From Anisus vortex (lineage: Eukaryota; Mollusca; Gastropoda; Planorbidae): DNA of 64,000 bases. The stretch is from the NCBI GenBank assembly GCA_949126835.1, contig OX421500.1, positions 26,935,731 to 26,999,730 of the forward strand, given 5' to 3'. A program made the position numbers and the translations under genes. Below, in pieces: positions 52,601 through 63,477 of this stretch. Below the pieces are notes generated by a model. That model had not been told where the DNA came from. It saw only the letters and a program-made list of their open reading frames with translations, and made no database searches. Each line of letters begins with the position of its first letter. Position 1 is the first letter of the stretch.

Positions 52601-55600
52601 GTCACATTTCATCCACAGTCTAAGCCTGTCTTTGGCTTTCTAGTCAACTAGTCTAAATATAGACTAGGAATAGATTAAGGTAAAAACATAAAGAGCTTCG
52701 GATAACTTTTACGTCATAATTACACAGTGAAAATATACACAGATAGGTCCATAGTTTAAAAGTTGATGTATTTATTATTGTCGTTTCATCAAGCTAAATA
52801 TTACGTTATTATAATTAAAATCATGTCAATTTTTATGATTAAAAAGCATACGTGTTAAAATAATTTAAAGTAAATTACCTTTCACCCACTTACTCTTCAC
52901 CGCCTCTCTACCGCCCACGCGCCCTTCACCGCGTCTCTACCGCCCCATGGGTAACGGTAACGCCCTCATTGAGAACCTACGAGAATCTTCGACAGTTTCT
53001 CATTACCTGGTTTTCTTGTAGACTTTGTTCATCTAGTGACACCAGCATCTCTTCACACATGTACTGTTGATACAACATCTTCCATCGTTTTGAAAGTTTT
53101 TCATTTCGACGGAATCGCCAAGGCACCATGGAACGTCTTGCTGAAAACAAAACAAAACAAAAAAATAGTTGGAAAACTCTTTGATGTCGAATAGCAGGAA
53201 ACTAAAGTATAGAAATAATACAATATATTTCCATTGATTAGTTTACAGGTGATTTTTTGTTTTGTTTAAACACACGTCAACATTGTTCCGTAATGTTGTG
53301 TTCAGACATATACAAATATAGTGGCTAGGTATAAATAAACACACACAAACAGAAACAACAGTATGAAAAAAAATATACTTAGGAGTTTTTTCTTTTGTCT
53401 GCTTTCAATATTTTGAGCATCTTTTATTTATGGTAATGTTACATATTAGATCAGTGATAGCATATTCTTTATGGAATTAATTCCTTTCTAGTTGAACAAA
53501 ACCAATATTTTATTTTATCAATGTGTAATGATTCTTTAAGCATTATGAAATATTTGTCTTAGTTGGTTAAAAAATGGCTTGTAATTATTAAACTTATTAA
53601 AAAAATTATTAAACAATTTTAAACAAGTTATAATGTTTTAATAAAACATTTTTTTTCGATCACTTCCTGCTTTTTTATATTTTTAACCTAAGATATTTAC
53701 TTCTCTCTCCCCCCCCCCCCCCACCCATCCTCGCCCTCTAGGAATTTTAAGCCTAATATTTAAAAACAAATCAATTTTCTATATCATTTTATGAACACAA
53801 TTTTTTTTACTAAATTAAAAATAATTCTCGAAATTCATTCACACTATAAATAGCGTAGTGAACTGGGTCGGATACATGGAAAAACGCTTGTCAAATTCGT
53901 TTAATTTTCAGTTTAAGGATTTATACAAGGCCCACATATTATCAGCACGCTTGTTTATTTCTTACATATATATATGATGGAGAATTTACCAAAAAACGTG
54001 TACATCTGGAAGTATGTTCATAATATCTAGATCTATATAATACATTTTCAAATATATGGAATACGTACATTTACAAACACACCTTTCACATTCACTAGTG
54101 TTTATAGCTGAACTGTTGTTTTTAAATTCTAGTTGTTAGTATTAGATCAAATATGCGTGTTTATACTATTTATTTATGTAAATATCGTAATTATGCAATT
54201 TAAGGTGTTTTGGGACGAATTATCGAAGTTGGCAGCTCTAATCCTAACTGACAAGTGTTAAACCAATATTAAAATCATTAAACATGGCAACAAAAAAGGA
54301 AATAATGATAAAAAGCAAAATAGTAATAATACATTAACTTAAAAACGTATAAATTCAACAGAAAACATAGGAAGTACTTTTATTTGCTATGAAAAACACA
54401 TATATTTATTATCTTTTATCAACGAATGGCATCCGGACATTGAATGGGTTGAACAAGTTGACAACTTAACATTATTTATCTTATCAAAATGTTTTATTAG
54501 AATCAGACTACTTTTAAACGTAGGACGCACTGTAAATCTACGAGCTAGAGAGGAAGCATCTATCAAAGTAAAGATTATCTTGAAGTTCAATTTAATACTG
54601 AATCCCCGAGGGTTAAAAGATGTTCTAGATTAGTGTAATTTTTCTTCATTTAAGCTATACAATTTAATACTGAATTGGATGTTCTAAATTAGTGTAGTTT
54701 TTCTTCATTTAAGCTATACAATTTAATAATGAATCTGATGTTCTAGATTAGTGTAGTTTTTCTTCATTTAAGCTATACAATTTAATACTGAATCTGATGT
54801 TCTAGATTAGTGTAGTTTTTCTTCATAGAAGCTATACAATTTAATACTGAATCTGATGTTCTAGAATTGTGTAGTTTTTCTTCATAGAAACTATACAATT
54901 TAATACTGAATATGATGTTCTAAAGTTGTGTAGTTTAAAAAAAAAAAAAAGTATTTGTATAGCGCTGCCAACAAACATCATGTAAGCTCAGAGCGCATTT
55001 AACATACAACTAAGAACACGGACATTACTCTAGGCTAGGAGACAAAACTAACTGATGATATAAAAAAAAAATGAAAAAATCAAATAAATTTAGCTTAATA
55101 CCGAATCTTACCACAGACTAAAACTAGTGTTTTACTGAATAAAAACTCACCAAGAAATAATTCGTCTTCAAACATTTCCGTTGTGTAGAGATCTAGAACA
55201 TCTAGTCTTACACCTAGACGTGATACTGTGATGAAAAGAAAAGAACACTTTATATTCTTATATCGTGAATGAAATGATTTTTGTGATGAAAAGAAAATGA
55301 CACTTTATATTCTTATATCGTGAATGAAGTGATTTTTGTGATGAAAATAAAAGATCAATATAAAATCCTTCTATCGTGAATGAAGTAATTTTTGTGATGA
55401 AAAGAAAAGAACAATTTAAAATCCTTTTATCGTGAGTGTAGGTATGTTGCATTTATATTTCTTGTACATTGCGTGCATTATAACTGGACACGGTGGTCCT
55501 GCCACAGAGTGTTGGAATTGTCTTTCTGAATGTGCCGGGATCTAATCTGAGATAAAACATTATTATTATTTCCCTTGAATCTGCACAGATCTATTGAGAA

Positions 55601-56031
55601 ACTGACGTTAGTTGGAGAATAGTAAAGGACAAACAATTCCTCAGTATGCAATGGTTACGGAAACTTGCATACATTGCTTCATTAGACATATGGACCAAGG
55701 ATAGGGTTACTTTACATTATAATATAACCGTTTAAACAATATTTAATAATTAATTATTGTCTCAGTAGTTTCTATCGAGACTCACTCGTGTGTATATATA
55801 TTATATATATAGAGAGAGTATTATGTCAATGTTATCTTAACCAATTAGCCTACCCATTAAATATAAAAATTATATATTAATGAAAAATAAACAGTGTTAA
55901 ACATATTATAAGAGTTTACCTAAATTGTCAGTGATATCCATACTTGACTGAGATGAGCTAGACGAAATGTGTGATTCCTTGGTAGAACTTTTACCTGAAA
56001 CAGACTGTGTCCCAACAACTCTTTCTTCCAT
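49043..56031 (-). CDS. Unrecognised spliced gene (4 coding exons, 320 aa)
   Basis: Complement of the join 55920-56031, 55151-55225, 53007-53140, 49043-49684; total 963 nt, all junctions GT-AG with matching phases (1, 1, 0). The protein starts MEERVVGTQSVSGKSSTKES, followed by a serine run. Residues about 38-110 are the most ordered part, with LDVLDLYTTEMFEDELFLAR then RRSMVPWRFRRNEKLSKRWK and LYQQYMCEEMLVSLDEQSLQ: an acidic helix followed by a strongly basic helix. The middle (about 125-245) is Ser/Asp/Glu-rich and looks disordered. The C-terminus has a predicted helical segment STILKRIDDMSKIYEDRKSI and DIVKARTLQRLQDLKVKVEI. There is no signal peptide or membrane helix. I do not recognise the family. 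It converges on the transporter gene with 2.6 kb between stop codons. Confidence 0.78.
49985..50102. repeat. 8-bp (GTAGTGAA)n repeat in intron 3 of the unknown gene
   Basis: About 14 nearly perfect units. The sequence GTAGTGAAGT also occurs as part of the 20-bp transporter minisatellite; the similarity may be chance. Confidence 0.95.
50103..50725. other. Intron 3 of the unknown gene, no feature
   Basis: AT-rich sequence with no recognised element. Confidence 0.45.
50726..51330. repeat. Partner of the duplicated block at 12231-13994
   Basis: Same orientation, with the shared CTAATCTAGTGACCTTGGAC and TGATACGCATGAA stretches. It includes a degenerate SINE remnant at 51180-51280 (GTTAGTACATTGGACTGACA and CCCTGTCGCCCTGCAGGAAT) that is present in both copies and so predates the duplication. 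Confidence 0.82.
51331..51889. other. Intron 3 of the unknown gene, no feature
   Basis: AT-rich intron sequence. Confidence 0.45.
51890..52170 (-). mobile_element. Possible non-LTR retrotransposon fragment (minus)
   Basis: GC-richer island in AT-rich intron. The minus strand reads QAVQADMVRIICPKPSPKAL then IDVGEAVSGNAG, a coding-like stretch with stops. Family assignment is weak. Confidence 0.4.
52171..53006. other. Intron 3 of the unknown gene with a hAT-like end
   Basis: 52895-52980 contains CTCTACCGCCCACGCGCCCT and ACGCCCTCATTGAGAACCTA, the reverse of the G-rich hAT-like end at 18105. It ends only about 25 bases from the exon 3 donor at 53006. Confidence 0.5.
53007..53140 (-). CDS. Unknown gene exon 3
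   Basis: The acceptor is TTTTCAG; the exon encodes RRSMVPWRFRRNEKLSKRWK, then MLYQQYMCEEMLVSLDEQSL and QENQ; the donor is CAG|GTAATGAG. Its last ~35 nt and donor resemble the repeat at 13995-14260. Confidence 0.82.
53141..54589. other. Intron 2 of the unknown gene, no gene
   Basis: AT-rich, with a C-run at 53710 and a short TA repeat at 53965. Nothing coding recognised. Confidence 0.45.
54590..54935. repeat. ~60-bp tandem repeat in intron 2 of the unknown gene (5-6 units)
   Basis: The unit contains GATGTTCTAGATTAGTGTAG, TTTTTCTTCATTTAAGCTAT and ACAATTTAATACTGAAT. Later units change TTTAAGC to ATAGAAGC. Confidence 0.93.
54940..55015 (-). mobile_element. SINE 3'-end fragment (minus)
   Basis: Poly-A side followed by GTATTTGTATAGCGCTGCCA and CTCAGAGCGCATTTAA, related to the GCGCTATATAAATTA end of the SINE at 11854. 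Confidence 0.55.
55151..55225 (-). CDS. Unknown gene exon 2
   Basis: 75 nt encoding SRLGVRLDVLDLYTTEMFED then ELFL. The acceptor is TTTCATCACAG, embedded in a repeat array; the donor is CTTG|GTGAGT. Confidence 0.8.
55227..55436. repeat. 55-bp minisatellite abutting the acceptor of unknown-gene exon 2
   Basis: Plus-strand units start TGTGATGAAAAGAAAAGAAC at 55227, 55282, 55337 and 55393. On the gene strand each ends CTTTTCATCACA; only the exon-proximal unit continues to CAG at the splice site, while the others read CACAAAAA. Confidence 0.92.
55437..55919. other. Intron 1 of the unknown gene
   Basis: AT-rich with a short TA/GA repeat at 55790-55818. No feature beyond that. Confidence 0.45.
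55920..56031 (-). CDS. Unknown gene exon 1 (start)
   Basis: The ATG at 56031 is preceded on the gene strand by GGTATAGA. The exon encodes MEERVVGTQSVSGKSSTKES and a serine-rich stretch ending DITDNL; the donor is TTTAG|GTAAAC. An internal CAGGTAAAAG at about 55994 is a competing donor-like site. Confidence 0.72.
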
Positions 56032-57219
56032 TCTATACCTTGAGCCTACAGTGATTTAAACTATATGTTCTATACCTTGAGCCTACAATGGATCAAACTG
56101 TATGTTCTAAATGCCATTGATATCCTATGTTAATCCTGTATACCATACATTTTCCATCAGTCAACCATGACAAATAAAATAGGTTTTGTAATAAGTTTCC
56201 TGTCATGGTTACGGCTTGAATCCAGACACAACATTAACTCCTTTAGTTTGTCTTTTCAAAGTCATTAAAGCAGATCTTCTTTATCCTTGCCATTCAAAAA
56301 GAATTTGTGTAAGTATAAAAGTATTCTTGTATTCACAGAAACAAAATACAAGTCGAAGAAATACTTGTACGTCGACCTACCAGTTGAATGCTTCTGGCAT
56401 GTTATCAATTATTATCTATACTTGATTTAATCAATATATTTCTTTCCATTGCCGATACGTAAACTATACAAACGGTTTACATTTATTTTCATCTTTAAAA
56501 ATATGTTTGAATTCCGTTACACAATTCTTCAAATTAAAATGTCTACTGAACCCATTTTGGCATCTACCAGAAAGCCATTTTTAAATAAACATTCTTTTGT
56601 TTACATCCAGTACATAATTCATGAAATTTTTTCCTTTCACAGCTAAAGAAAATATTTTACTTCTATTTACGACGTTCTATAACGCGCAGAAAAAAAAACA
56701 CTAAATAGCGCATAGTCATGATAAATAAGGTTTGTCTCCCACGAAATAATCCATAGAGATACAATACAGGAAATACGAACAATGGGACAGTCAAACAGGG
56801 ACGGTTACTCTTGTCCAACTTTCGTCAATATATCGAACAGAGTGCTCATGAAACATTGAGTGAGTATTCAACTTTGTTGTTTGTCACATTCAAGCGAGCG
56901 GAACGGTTGCTATGCGACAACCTGAAAACGAATAAATAAAAGGCACTTGAACGGCTATCATGTCAGTCGGTGGATGCCTTCTCTATACAAACTAAACAAA
57001 CATCATGTCCGTCGGTGGATGCCTTCTCTAAACAAACAGGACACACAAACATCTTTTTATACGTCCTTATCTTTCTGAGGGAGATCACGCTATACAAGAA
57101 GAAAAGAATTCGGAATTCGATTCAATTTCATGCGTTTTGTTTTTCATACAAATGGACAATAAAAGACTTAGACCAATGACACAGCCGGTTAAAAGCTTTA
57201 TATTTCTAAAATAAGCGAT
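56032..57219. other. Upstream of the unknown gene, no gene recognised
   Basis: Contains a two-copy GTCGGTGGATGCCTTCTCTA repeat (about 56968 and 57010). A near copy of TCTATACCTTGAGCCTACA follows the start codon region at 56032-56090. Promoter elements cannot be defined. Confidence 0.4.
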
Positions 57220-57575
57220 GGTCTGTTCATTTAGTGAGAGTGCCGGATTATAGATTGCCAAAGAAGCTTCTATTTGGCGAGCTGGCACGCGGTGAAAGAA
57301 AAACCATTGGCCAAAAAAAAAAAGGGATTTACAGATTCAGACATAGACCCAGACAGATGGGAAATACTAGCAGCCGACAGAGGAAAGTGGCGAATTGTTA
57401 TGTTAATTGCAAAAACATGCAAAAAGAAAAGCCAAGCAAACCTACAAGGTGCTACCAAACCCCGCAGCCGCATCATTTGTGTGCAATACCTGCAAAAAAT
57501 ACTTTTAGGGCCCATATAGGACTAATAGGCCACCAGAGAAGCCACAAAGCTATTGGGAGATGTGGTCATCCTTGG
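57220..57575 (+). pseudogene. Non-LTR retrotransposon C-terminal remnant
   Basis: Reading across frames gives VPDYRLPKKLLFGELARGER, FTDSDIDPDRWEILAADRGK and finally ICVQYLQK / GLIGHQRSH, the conserved end with a C2H2-like finger of common non-LTR ORFs (pattern ELA.G.R then DIDPDRWE..A.DR..W then C..C..H..H). Frameshifts near 57325 and 57480 make it non-functional. Confidence 0.82.
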
Positions 57576-57831
57576 AAATGAGGGACGAACAACACACACA
57601 CAACACAAAACATATGTATATATATATATAAAGTTGAGTCTTGATTGTCTTCGCTAATCTGACCAATATCTATCAGCTAATTCCGAAACCGACGAGGACC
57701 TAGGCAATAATTTGTTCATATGAAAACGTGCAAATTGAATTACATTTTAGACATTCGAAAAAAAATAATTTATAAAGAACATTAAACGTAAATACTTTAA
57801 AAATGAATAAAAAATAAAATGAAGATAAAAG
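57576..57831. other. No gene recognised
   Basis: Short CA and TA repeats at 57590-57632, then AT-rich sequence. Confidence 0.4.
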
Positions 57832-58791
57832 CATAGACTATAATATACATGGACCGCTTGCTTTAGTATTTCTGCTATATGATGACTCGAAACACTGATG
57901 TTCGGAAATCCCGATTCTAAATAGCGTAATTGCTATACAGGAAATAAAGTTATTGAAATACAACTTCCGTTTTATTTAATCGCTATGATTTTCTCAATGA
58001 AAAATTAAAATCGAAAGTTGTACAGAGCGGAAACATTTATAGATCAGTGTTGTGTAATCACCGAAAAGAACATAAGCTCTAAAAATAGAGCAGGCGGTCC
58101 ATCTTATTATAGTCTTATAATAGCATTAATAGGCCTACAAGTATTCATTTTTAGTCGAAAAAAATGCGATTTAATAAAACGGAACTTGTATAAGAATTAC
58201 TTCATTTAGAATCGGGAATTGCAACAAAAAAAAAAGAAAATAATAGCATAAAGAAGAATAACTGAATAACCCATAGAAACGAAGTTTTTATTATACTCCC
58301 TTTCTTTCCAAACTAAGTTTACCATCATGTAATTAAATAATTGATTGACTACTGGAAATAAAACATGTGCAGAAAAATATCTGTGTCGCAAATCTCAAAA
58401 ATATCTCCTTAGTCCGTATGAATTGTTCTAAAAATAATCTTAGTGCATAGTTTTTTTTCTAGCTTTGCGCCGAAAAACTATAAAAAGTTGCACAGGCATT
58501 TTTTACGTGAAACTAAAATTTTTCTTATACTTTCCTTTTAAGAAATGAATATTGTCACAAGTACAATATAATTAAGTTTTTTTAACTGAAAATTTAATAG
58601 AATGTATTGTTAGTCTGGACAATAAAAGTCTGCTGTCCAAATTTCAGCTTGATTGGACCACGGGAAGTGGTCGAAAAATTGACGCAAAGTTTTGCTATCA
58701 AGCAAGCAAGCAGACAGACAGACAGAAAATATAACTTAATAGAAAAGTAGTAGAAACTAAAGCAAGCGGTCCATGTATATTATAGTCTATG
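57832..58791. mobile_element. 960-bp element with ~40-bp near-perfect terminal inverted repeats
   Basis: The left end is CATAGACTATAATATACATG then GACCGCTTGCTTTAGT; the right end is the reverse complement, ending TATTATAGTCTATG at 58791. Flanks ATAAAAG and ATAAAGG match at 6 of 7 positions, a possible target duplication. No transposase frame. An internal part (58279-58730) is shared with 15010-15290. The superfamily is not assigned. Confidence 0.85.
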
Positions 58792-59969
58792 ATAAAGGAA
58801 TGAAGGTAGCAAGTTATGTTATTATTCATTTCTCAGTCTTTTGTTGTTTGAGTCAATGGACTTTATGTCGCATAAGAAACTGGTTCTAATGAGGTCTGCT
58901 TCTGTCGCCTATTTACGACTTAGACACTCCCAAGATATACTTCAGAACAGGTGTATAAGAGACAGAAGAAATATAACACTAAATATATTTTTTTATATCG
59001 GCAAGAAAACAATATTTTAACATTTTTAGTGCACTTCTAAAACACTCAATCATTTAAATAATTTGTATATAATGCCTATACATATATATATTTTTTTTTT
59101 TTCTTGTGAATATTTTTTTTATTTATGGCATTAACTTAAGAAAACGGTAAAGAATATAACTTCATCAATATTGAACAGTTGAGTAAATATCTTACTAAAT
59201 AACTGGTCTTGACATTCTATATTAACAATATTTTCACACAACTCAAAATGTTCTTTTTTTTAAATATATAAATTGTTACAAAAATTGTTACCTTAGGCTT
59301 CACATCTACGAGCTACATTTCATCTCGATGGGATAATGGGAAGGGGGCAAAAAAATCGATTTACAATTATCCGGTGACGGAAGTAAAAAATGACAGAGAT
59401 GTCAAGCTAAAGAAAAATGACTAAAAATCAACTATATAGAAATATTATATTTTACACAATGTTTATTTGAACTAACTTTTTCACTTCTTTTTTTTTTTGT
59501 GTTGTCTCTAGTATGTTTTTGTTTCTTTGACTTTTGAAAACGTGAAATGGAAATGCCTTTTTTTTTTACAAACAAATTCTCCAATCAATCATATTTAAAT
59601 TCTCGTTTTGTTAAAACGGTAAATTGTAAAATGTTGGTGCTATATTGTTCACCTGTGGTGACTTTTTTTTTTTAAAGTGAGAACCGTTGAAAGATCAAAA
59701 GATGAACGTTGTAATTGAAGAGAATGTGTGGGTGTTCAAAACAAATATTGCCGATTCGACTGCGTGAGTAGAAATTAATATCCACGTGTGTTTCTGAATG
59801 TGTGTGTAGGTGTGTTGCTCTGTTTCTATGTTAATCTAATATCATTTGTCTTTCTTTTGTCACTATGTGTGAAGGTCTGTTTCTAGGTTTCTATATTAAT
59901 ATAATAATATATATTTTCTTTTGTCTCTATGTGTGTAGGTGTGTTTTTCTGTTTCTCTGTAAATCTAAT
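58792..59969. other. No gene recognised
   Basis: AT-rich sequence with T-runs. From 59780 a loose TCTATGTGTGTAGGTGTGTT/TCTGTTTCTATGTTAATCTA repeat recurs three times. Confidence 0.45.
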
Positions 59970-60888
59970 CTAATGGTGTGCCACAGGGGTCTGTCCTCGG
60001 CCCAGTTCTTTTTCACCCTTTACACTCAACCCCTCTCCCTTGTCATCGAGCGCAACAACCGGAAATATCATTCTTTTGCCGATGACACCCAGCTCTATAA
60101 CAGTGCTAAGCCTGGAAACTTCGATGGGCTCCTTTCTTCCATTTCCATCTGTTTCCTGGACATAAAGAACTGGATGACGAAAAACAAGTTGAAGTTGAAA
60201 AGTGAGAAGACTGGAGCTCTTATCGTCGGTACGAGACAGAGGGTCGCGTCCCTCACTGCGTCCGATCTCCAACTGGCCGACGCAACAGTACCTTTCTCCC
60301 CGACTGTCCATGCAGCCTCACATCTCCTTCCTCACCAAGATGTGCTTTTTCCATCTGCGTCTCATTGCCACCATCCGTCGCTATCTGACCAAGGAAGCTT
60401 GTGTTAAGCTTGTGATCTCTCCCCTTTTTTCCCGCTTGGATTACTGCAATTCGCTCTTGGTTGGCCTCTTGACCTCCTCCCTTCAGGGCCTTCAACGTGT
60501 TCAGAACTGTGCTGCCCGATTGGTCCTTAAGAAGAAGAATTCGACGCATACTACTCCTCTGATCGAATATCGGCACTGGCTACCCATTAACCACCGGATC
60601 TCCTACAAGCTGGCGTCTCTATGTTACAAGTGCCTGATTGACTCTGCCCCCGACTACCTTCGCTCCTGTCTCGAGCTCTATACTCAATCCCGTCCACTCC
60701 GCTCGGCTTCTGATACACTTACTCTTCAGATCCCTCGTGTGAAACTGGTGTCTGCTGGCGAACGTGCATTCTCATACATAGGCCCGTCCGCCCTCCCACT
60801 ACAACTTCGACAGAGCCCTAGCTTTGACACCTTTATAAGCCGCCTGAAGACCTACCTATTCAAGCAGCAGTTTATTATTTTAATTTAG
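59970..60888 (+). pseudogene. Reverse transcriptase 3' half of a CR1/L2-type non-LTR retrotransposon
   Basis: Reading across frames: NGVPQGSVLGPVLF (conserved RT block), then YHSFADDTQLY with the catalytic FADD, SICFLDIKNWMTKNKLKLKS, then thumb and C-terminal pieces FSRLDYCNSLLVGL, LQRVQNCAARLVL, YRHWLPINHRISYKLASLCY and SFDTFISRLKTYLFKQQF. One extra T near 60013 and a shift near 60310 break the frame. The endonuclease and 5' half are missing, the usual 5' truncation. Confidence 0.9.
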
Positions 60889-61020
60889 TATTATTCATTT
60901 ATACATTTTTGTCTTTTATTCGTTGTCTGTACTATGTCTGTAACTGTTGACAGCGCATAGAACTTTTCCCAACGGGATATGCTTTATACAAGTCTTATTA
61001 TTATTATCATCTCTGTTTCT
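60889..61020 (+). mobile_element. 3' untranslated end of the CR1/L2-type copy
   Basis: Follows the reverse transcriptase stop and ends in a short (TTA)n tail near 61000 after GGGATATGCTTTATACAAG. Microsatellite 3' tails are usual in this clade. Confidence 0.6.
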
Positions 61021-61056
61021 TCTTCTTCTTCTTCGTTCTCGAAAGCTATGGAGGAT

Positions 61057-61680
61057 TCAGACAACAAGTCCTATAGTTGTAATAAGCTGCGCCGTGGCTG
61101 TCAGATGTTCTAGTCCACCGTATTCTTTGCATTGAAGGTAGCCTCCTGGAGCCAAATGGCTGACCGGGTAGAATGGTACTGAGAGGAGATCTGAAGGACA
61201 TGTTCCGCATTTTCGGGAGCTGTTCCGCCTGTTATGACCAGTTCTTAGTCTGAAGATGATGTGTTGAAATTGGCGGGAGAATTTGAAAAATGCATCAATC
61301 TTTAGGTTGTTTATTTGCAGCTCAGACCATCTTTCGAATTCATTTCTTTTGAGTATTGCTAATGTGCCGGCTGTGTCATTCCCTCCATTTTGTATATGCC
61401 CAGGGATCCATTGGAGAACCAGTTCTTTAGTTATTTTGCTCAGTTTTAAAAGTTCTGTACTGAGTGACTGGTTGAGCAGGGCATTTTGATTTTTTAGAGA
61501 CTGGAGCACTGTTCTGGCGTCAGTGAAGATGACAATCCGGCTGTTTGTAAATTGAGTGTGTCTTGTTATTATATGTGCAGCAAGCTCTATCGCTTTTCTT
61601 TCTGCTCTCGTACTATCTGAGAGGCCTAACGGAGAACACTTAGAAAAAGGCACTGCCACAGGCAGTCTCCGACTTCAGCC
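61057..61680 (-). pseudogene. RNase H domain of a non-LTR retrotransposon (minus)
   Basis: The minus strand encodes STRAERKAIELAAHII (catalytic Glu), SRIVIFTDARTVLQSLKNQ (catalytic Asp), LVLQWIPGHIQNGGND and FFKFSRQFQHIIFRLRTGHN, then CGTCPSD. This is the RNase H to C-terminal order of I/Jockey-like elements. The first catalytic Asp region is degenerate (upstream of 61659). The copy is truncated; a similar domain from a different copy lies at 19826-20500. Confidence 0.85.
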
Positions 61681-62024
61681 TGCTTTCTGGATGTGCTTTC
61701 ATAGCATTTGATCAACCAAGATCGTCTGCAATGCAACAGTTGATTTTTTTTTTAGTTTTCTCTCCTAGATAAATGCTACCCTAGCTAACGGCCTCATCTG
61801 TCCGGGTTTAGAGTTAGAGCCCTCTATATTGGCTCCACCTCAGCCTCCATGACAGCAAACCAGTTGGTCCGCGGCCGCTTATTCAGTATTCACGGCTAAC
61901 CTTTATATCTAAAGGTCATTCCCCTATCCACCACCTGCGGACGCGCCTGGTAGGAGCTCCCTCAAGTTTCTCTGTTTCAATAATAGTGTATTTCTTTGTC
62001 TGTGTACATAATATCCGTTTCTCC

Positions 62025-62062
<38 letters not shown>

Positions 62063-62608
62063 TTCTCTCTCTGCTTTAATCTACGTGTGTCTATATGTTT
62101 TGCTTGTGTGTAGTTTTTAGACGTAAGTATAAAAAGAGAGTGTTTGTGTGTGTGTGGGGGATGCTTTATTTCTTACAGGTGTGTCTGCGGTTACCCATAT
62201 TTTTAAGTGTGAGTTTATTTTATATCTTTCTTTGTGTGCGTGTATTTTCTCTGTACTATCTGTGTTTTATGTGTAAATGTGTTTTTAATCTCTCTCTCTC
62301 TCTTTGAAAAATAAAGAATACAATATATTTGCTTTAAAATTAGAATACATACAGTCTAAGTAATACATGATACGACAAAACTCACTAAACGCAAAATAGA
62401 AATAGTTAATAACACATGCTTTACTTTACTAACGCATTGTTTTTATAGTTATTATAATCTAAAAACATATGACAGTTAAACATACATTGTAATGCATGCA
62501 TAGTGATTAACGATTGTTTGACAGGCATTCGCTTTGTAACATAATGAATGAGAACTTTCCGATATGTTTATATTTATATGCTAATTTAATTTTTTCATTT
62601 TTCTAAAG
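61681..62608. other. No gene; GT microsatellite
   Basis: A GC-richer stretch at 61780-61970 may continue the retroelement. (GT)n at 62028-62060. The rest is AT-rich. Confidence 0.45.
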
Positions 62609-62958
62609 CAGGGGTCGGGAACCTTTTTGTCTTAGAAAGCCATGGATACCACATGTTTTGAAAAGTAATTCTGTGAGAGCCATACATTATGTTTAAAACT
62701 AAAAATTCAAGTAAATGTGTGCATTTTGTGTAATTTCAACACTAAAAGTACAATAATTACGTCTCTGAATTCTTCTGATGCTGAGCTGCAGTAGACTTAA
62801 GCTCATTTGTAGAATGAAATATTGATATGCAATTAATATTTAGATCAAAAAGTGTTCAAATATTATTTATTTTTAATAATAGAACATTTGTCTGCGAGCC
62901 AGACGCAGCCATCATAAGAGCCACATCTGGCTCGCGAGCCATGGGTTCCCGACCCCTG
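62609..62958. mobile_element. 350-bp hAT MITE with perfect 8-bp target duplication
   Basis: Termini CAGGGGTCGGGAACC and its exact reverse complement. TTCTAAAG flanks it at 62601-62608 and 62959-62966. The interior contains AGCCATGGATACCACATG and the palindrome GGCTCGCGAGCC. Intact ends and identical flanks suggest recent insertion. Terminal type CAGGGGTC belongs to widely distributed hAT families. Confidence 0.93.
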
Positions 62959-63225
62959 TTCTAAAGTATTCACATATTGGAAGATTGACTTTTTTTTTAA
63001 GTCGCTCAGTCCACAATATATTGTAGTAATAATACTTGTGTTTGTGTTGAGTTTATTTCCACACACGCTTACATACGCTAAAGTATACAGAAATTTGTCA
63101 ATTGAATATTTCTATTGGATTTTCTCTCTAGCTTTAAAATACTTCGAGCAGTCCACCAAACAAACAGAGCGTATTATAGATTTTTTTTTTTCACTTAAAC
63201 AACCTCCTCCCTCCAATTGTTTGTC

Positions 63226-63238
63226 TATCTCTCTCTCT

Positions 63239-63304
<66 letters not shown>
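63226..63304. repeat. (CT)n microsatellite
   Basis: About 35 near-perfect CT units flanked by CATTCT interruptions. Confidence 0.97.
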
Positions 63305-63477
63305 CTGTCTTTTTCTTTATAGTGTCCCGCCATCTGTTTCTTCCTATCTCTCTCTCTCCCTCTCTTTAGTTTTTCTGTCTCTCACTTCTCTCTGATTTTA
63401 AAACAAATCTTATCTCTTTCTAGGGTATTTCCACTTTTCATTTATGTAGAACATATTATCTTATCTTATACATTACA

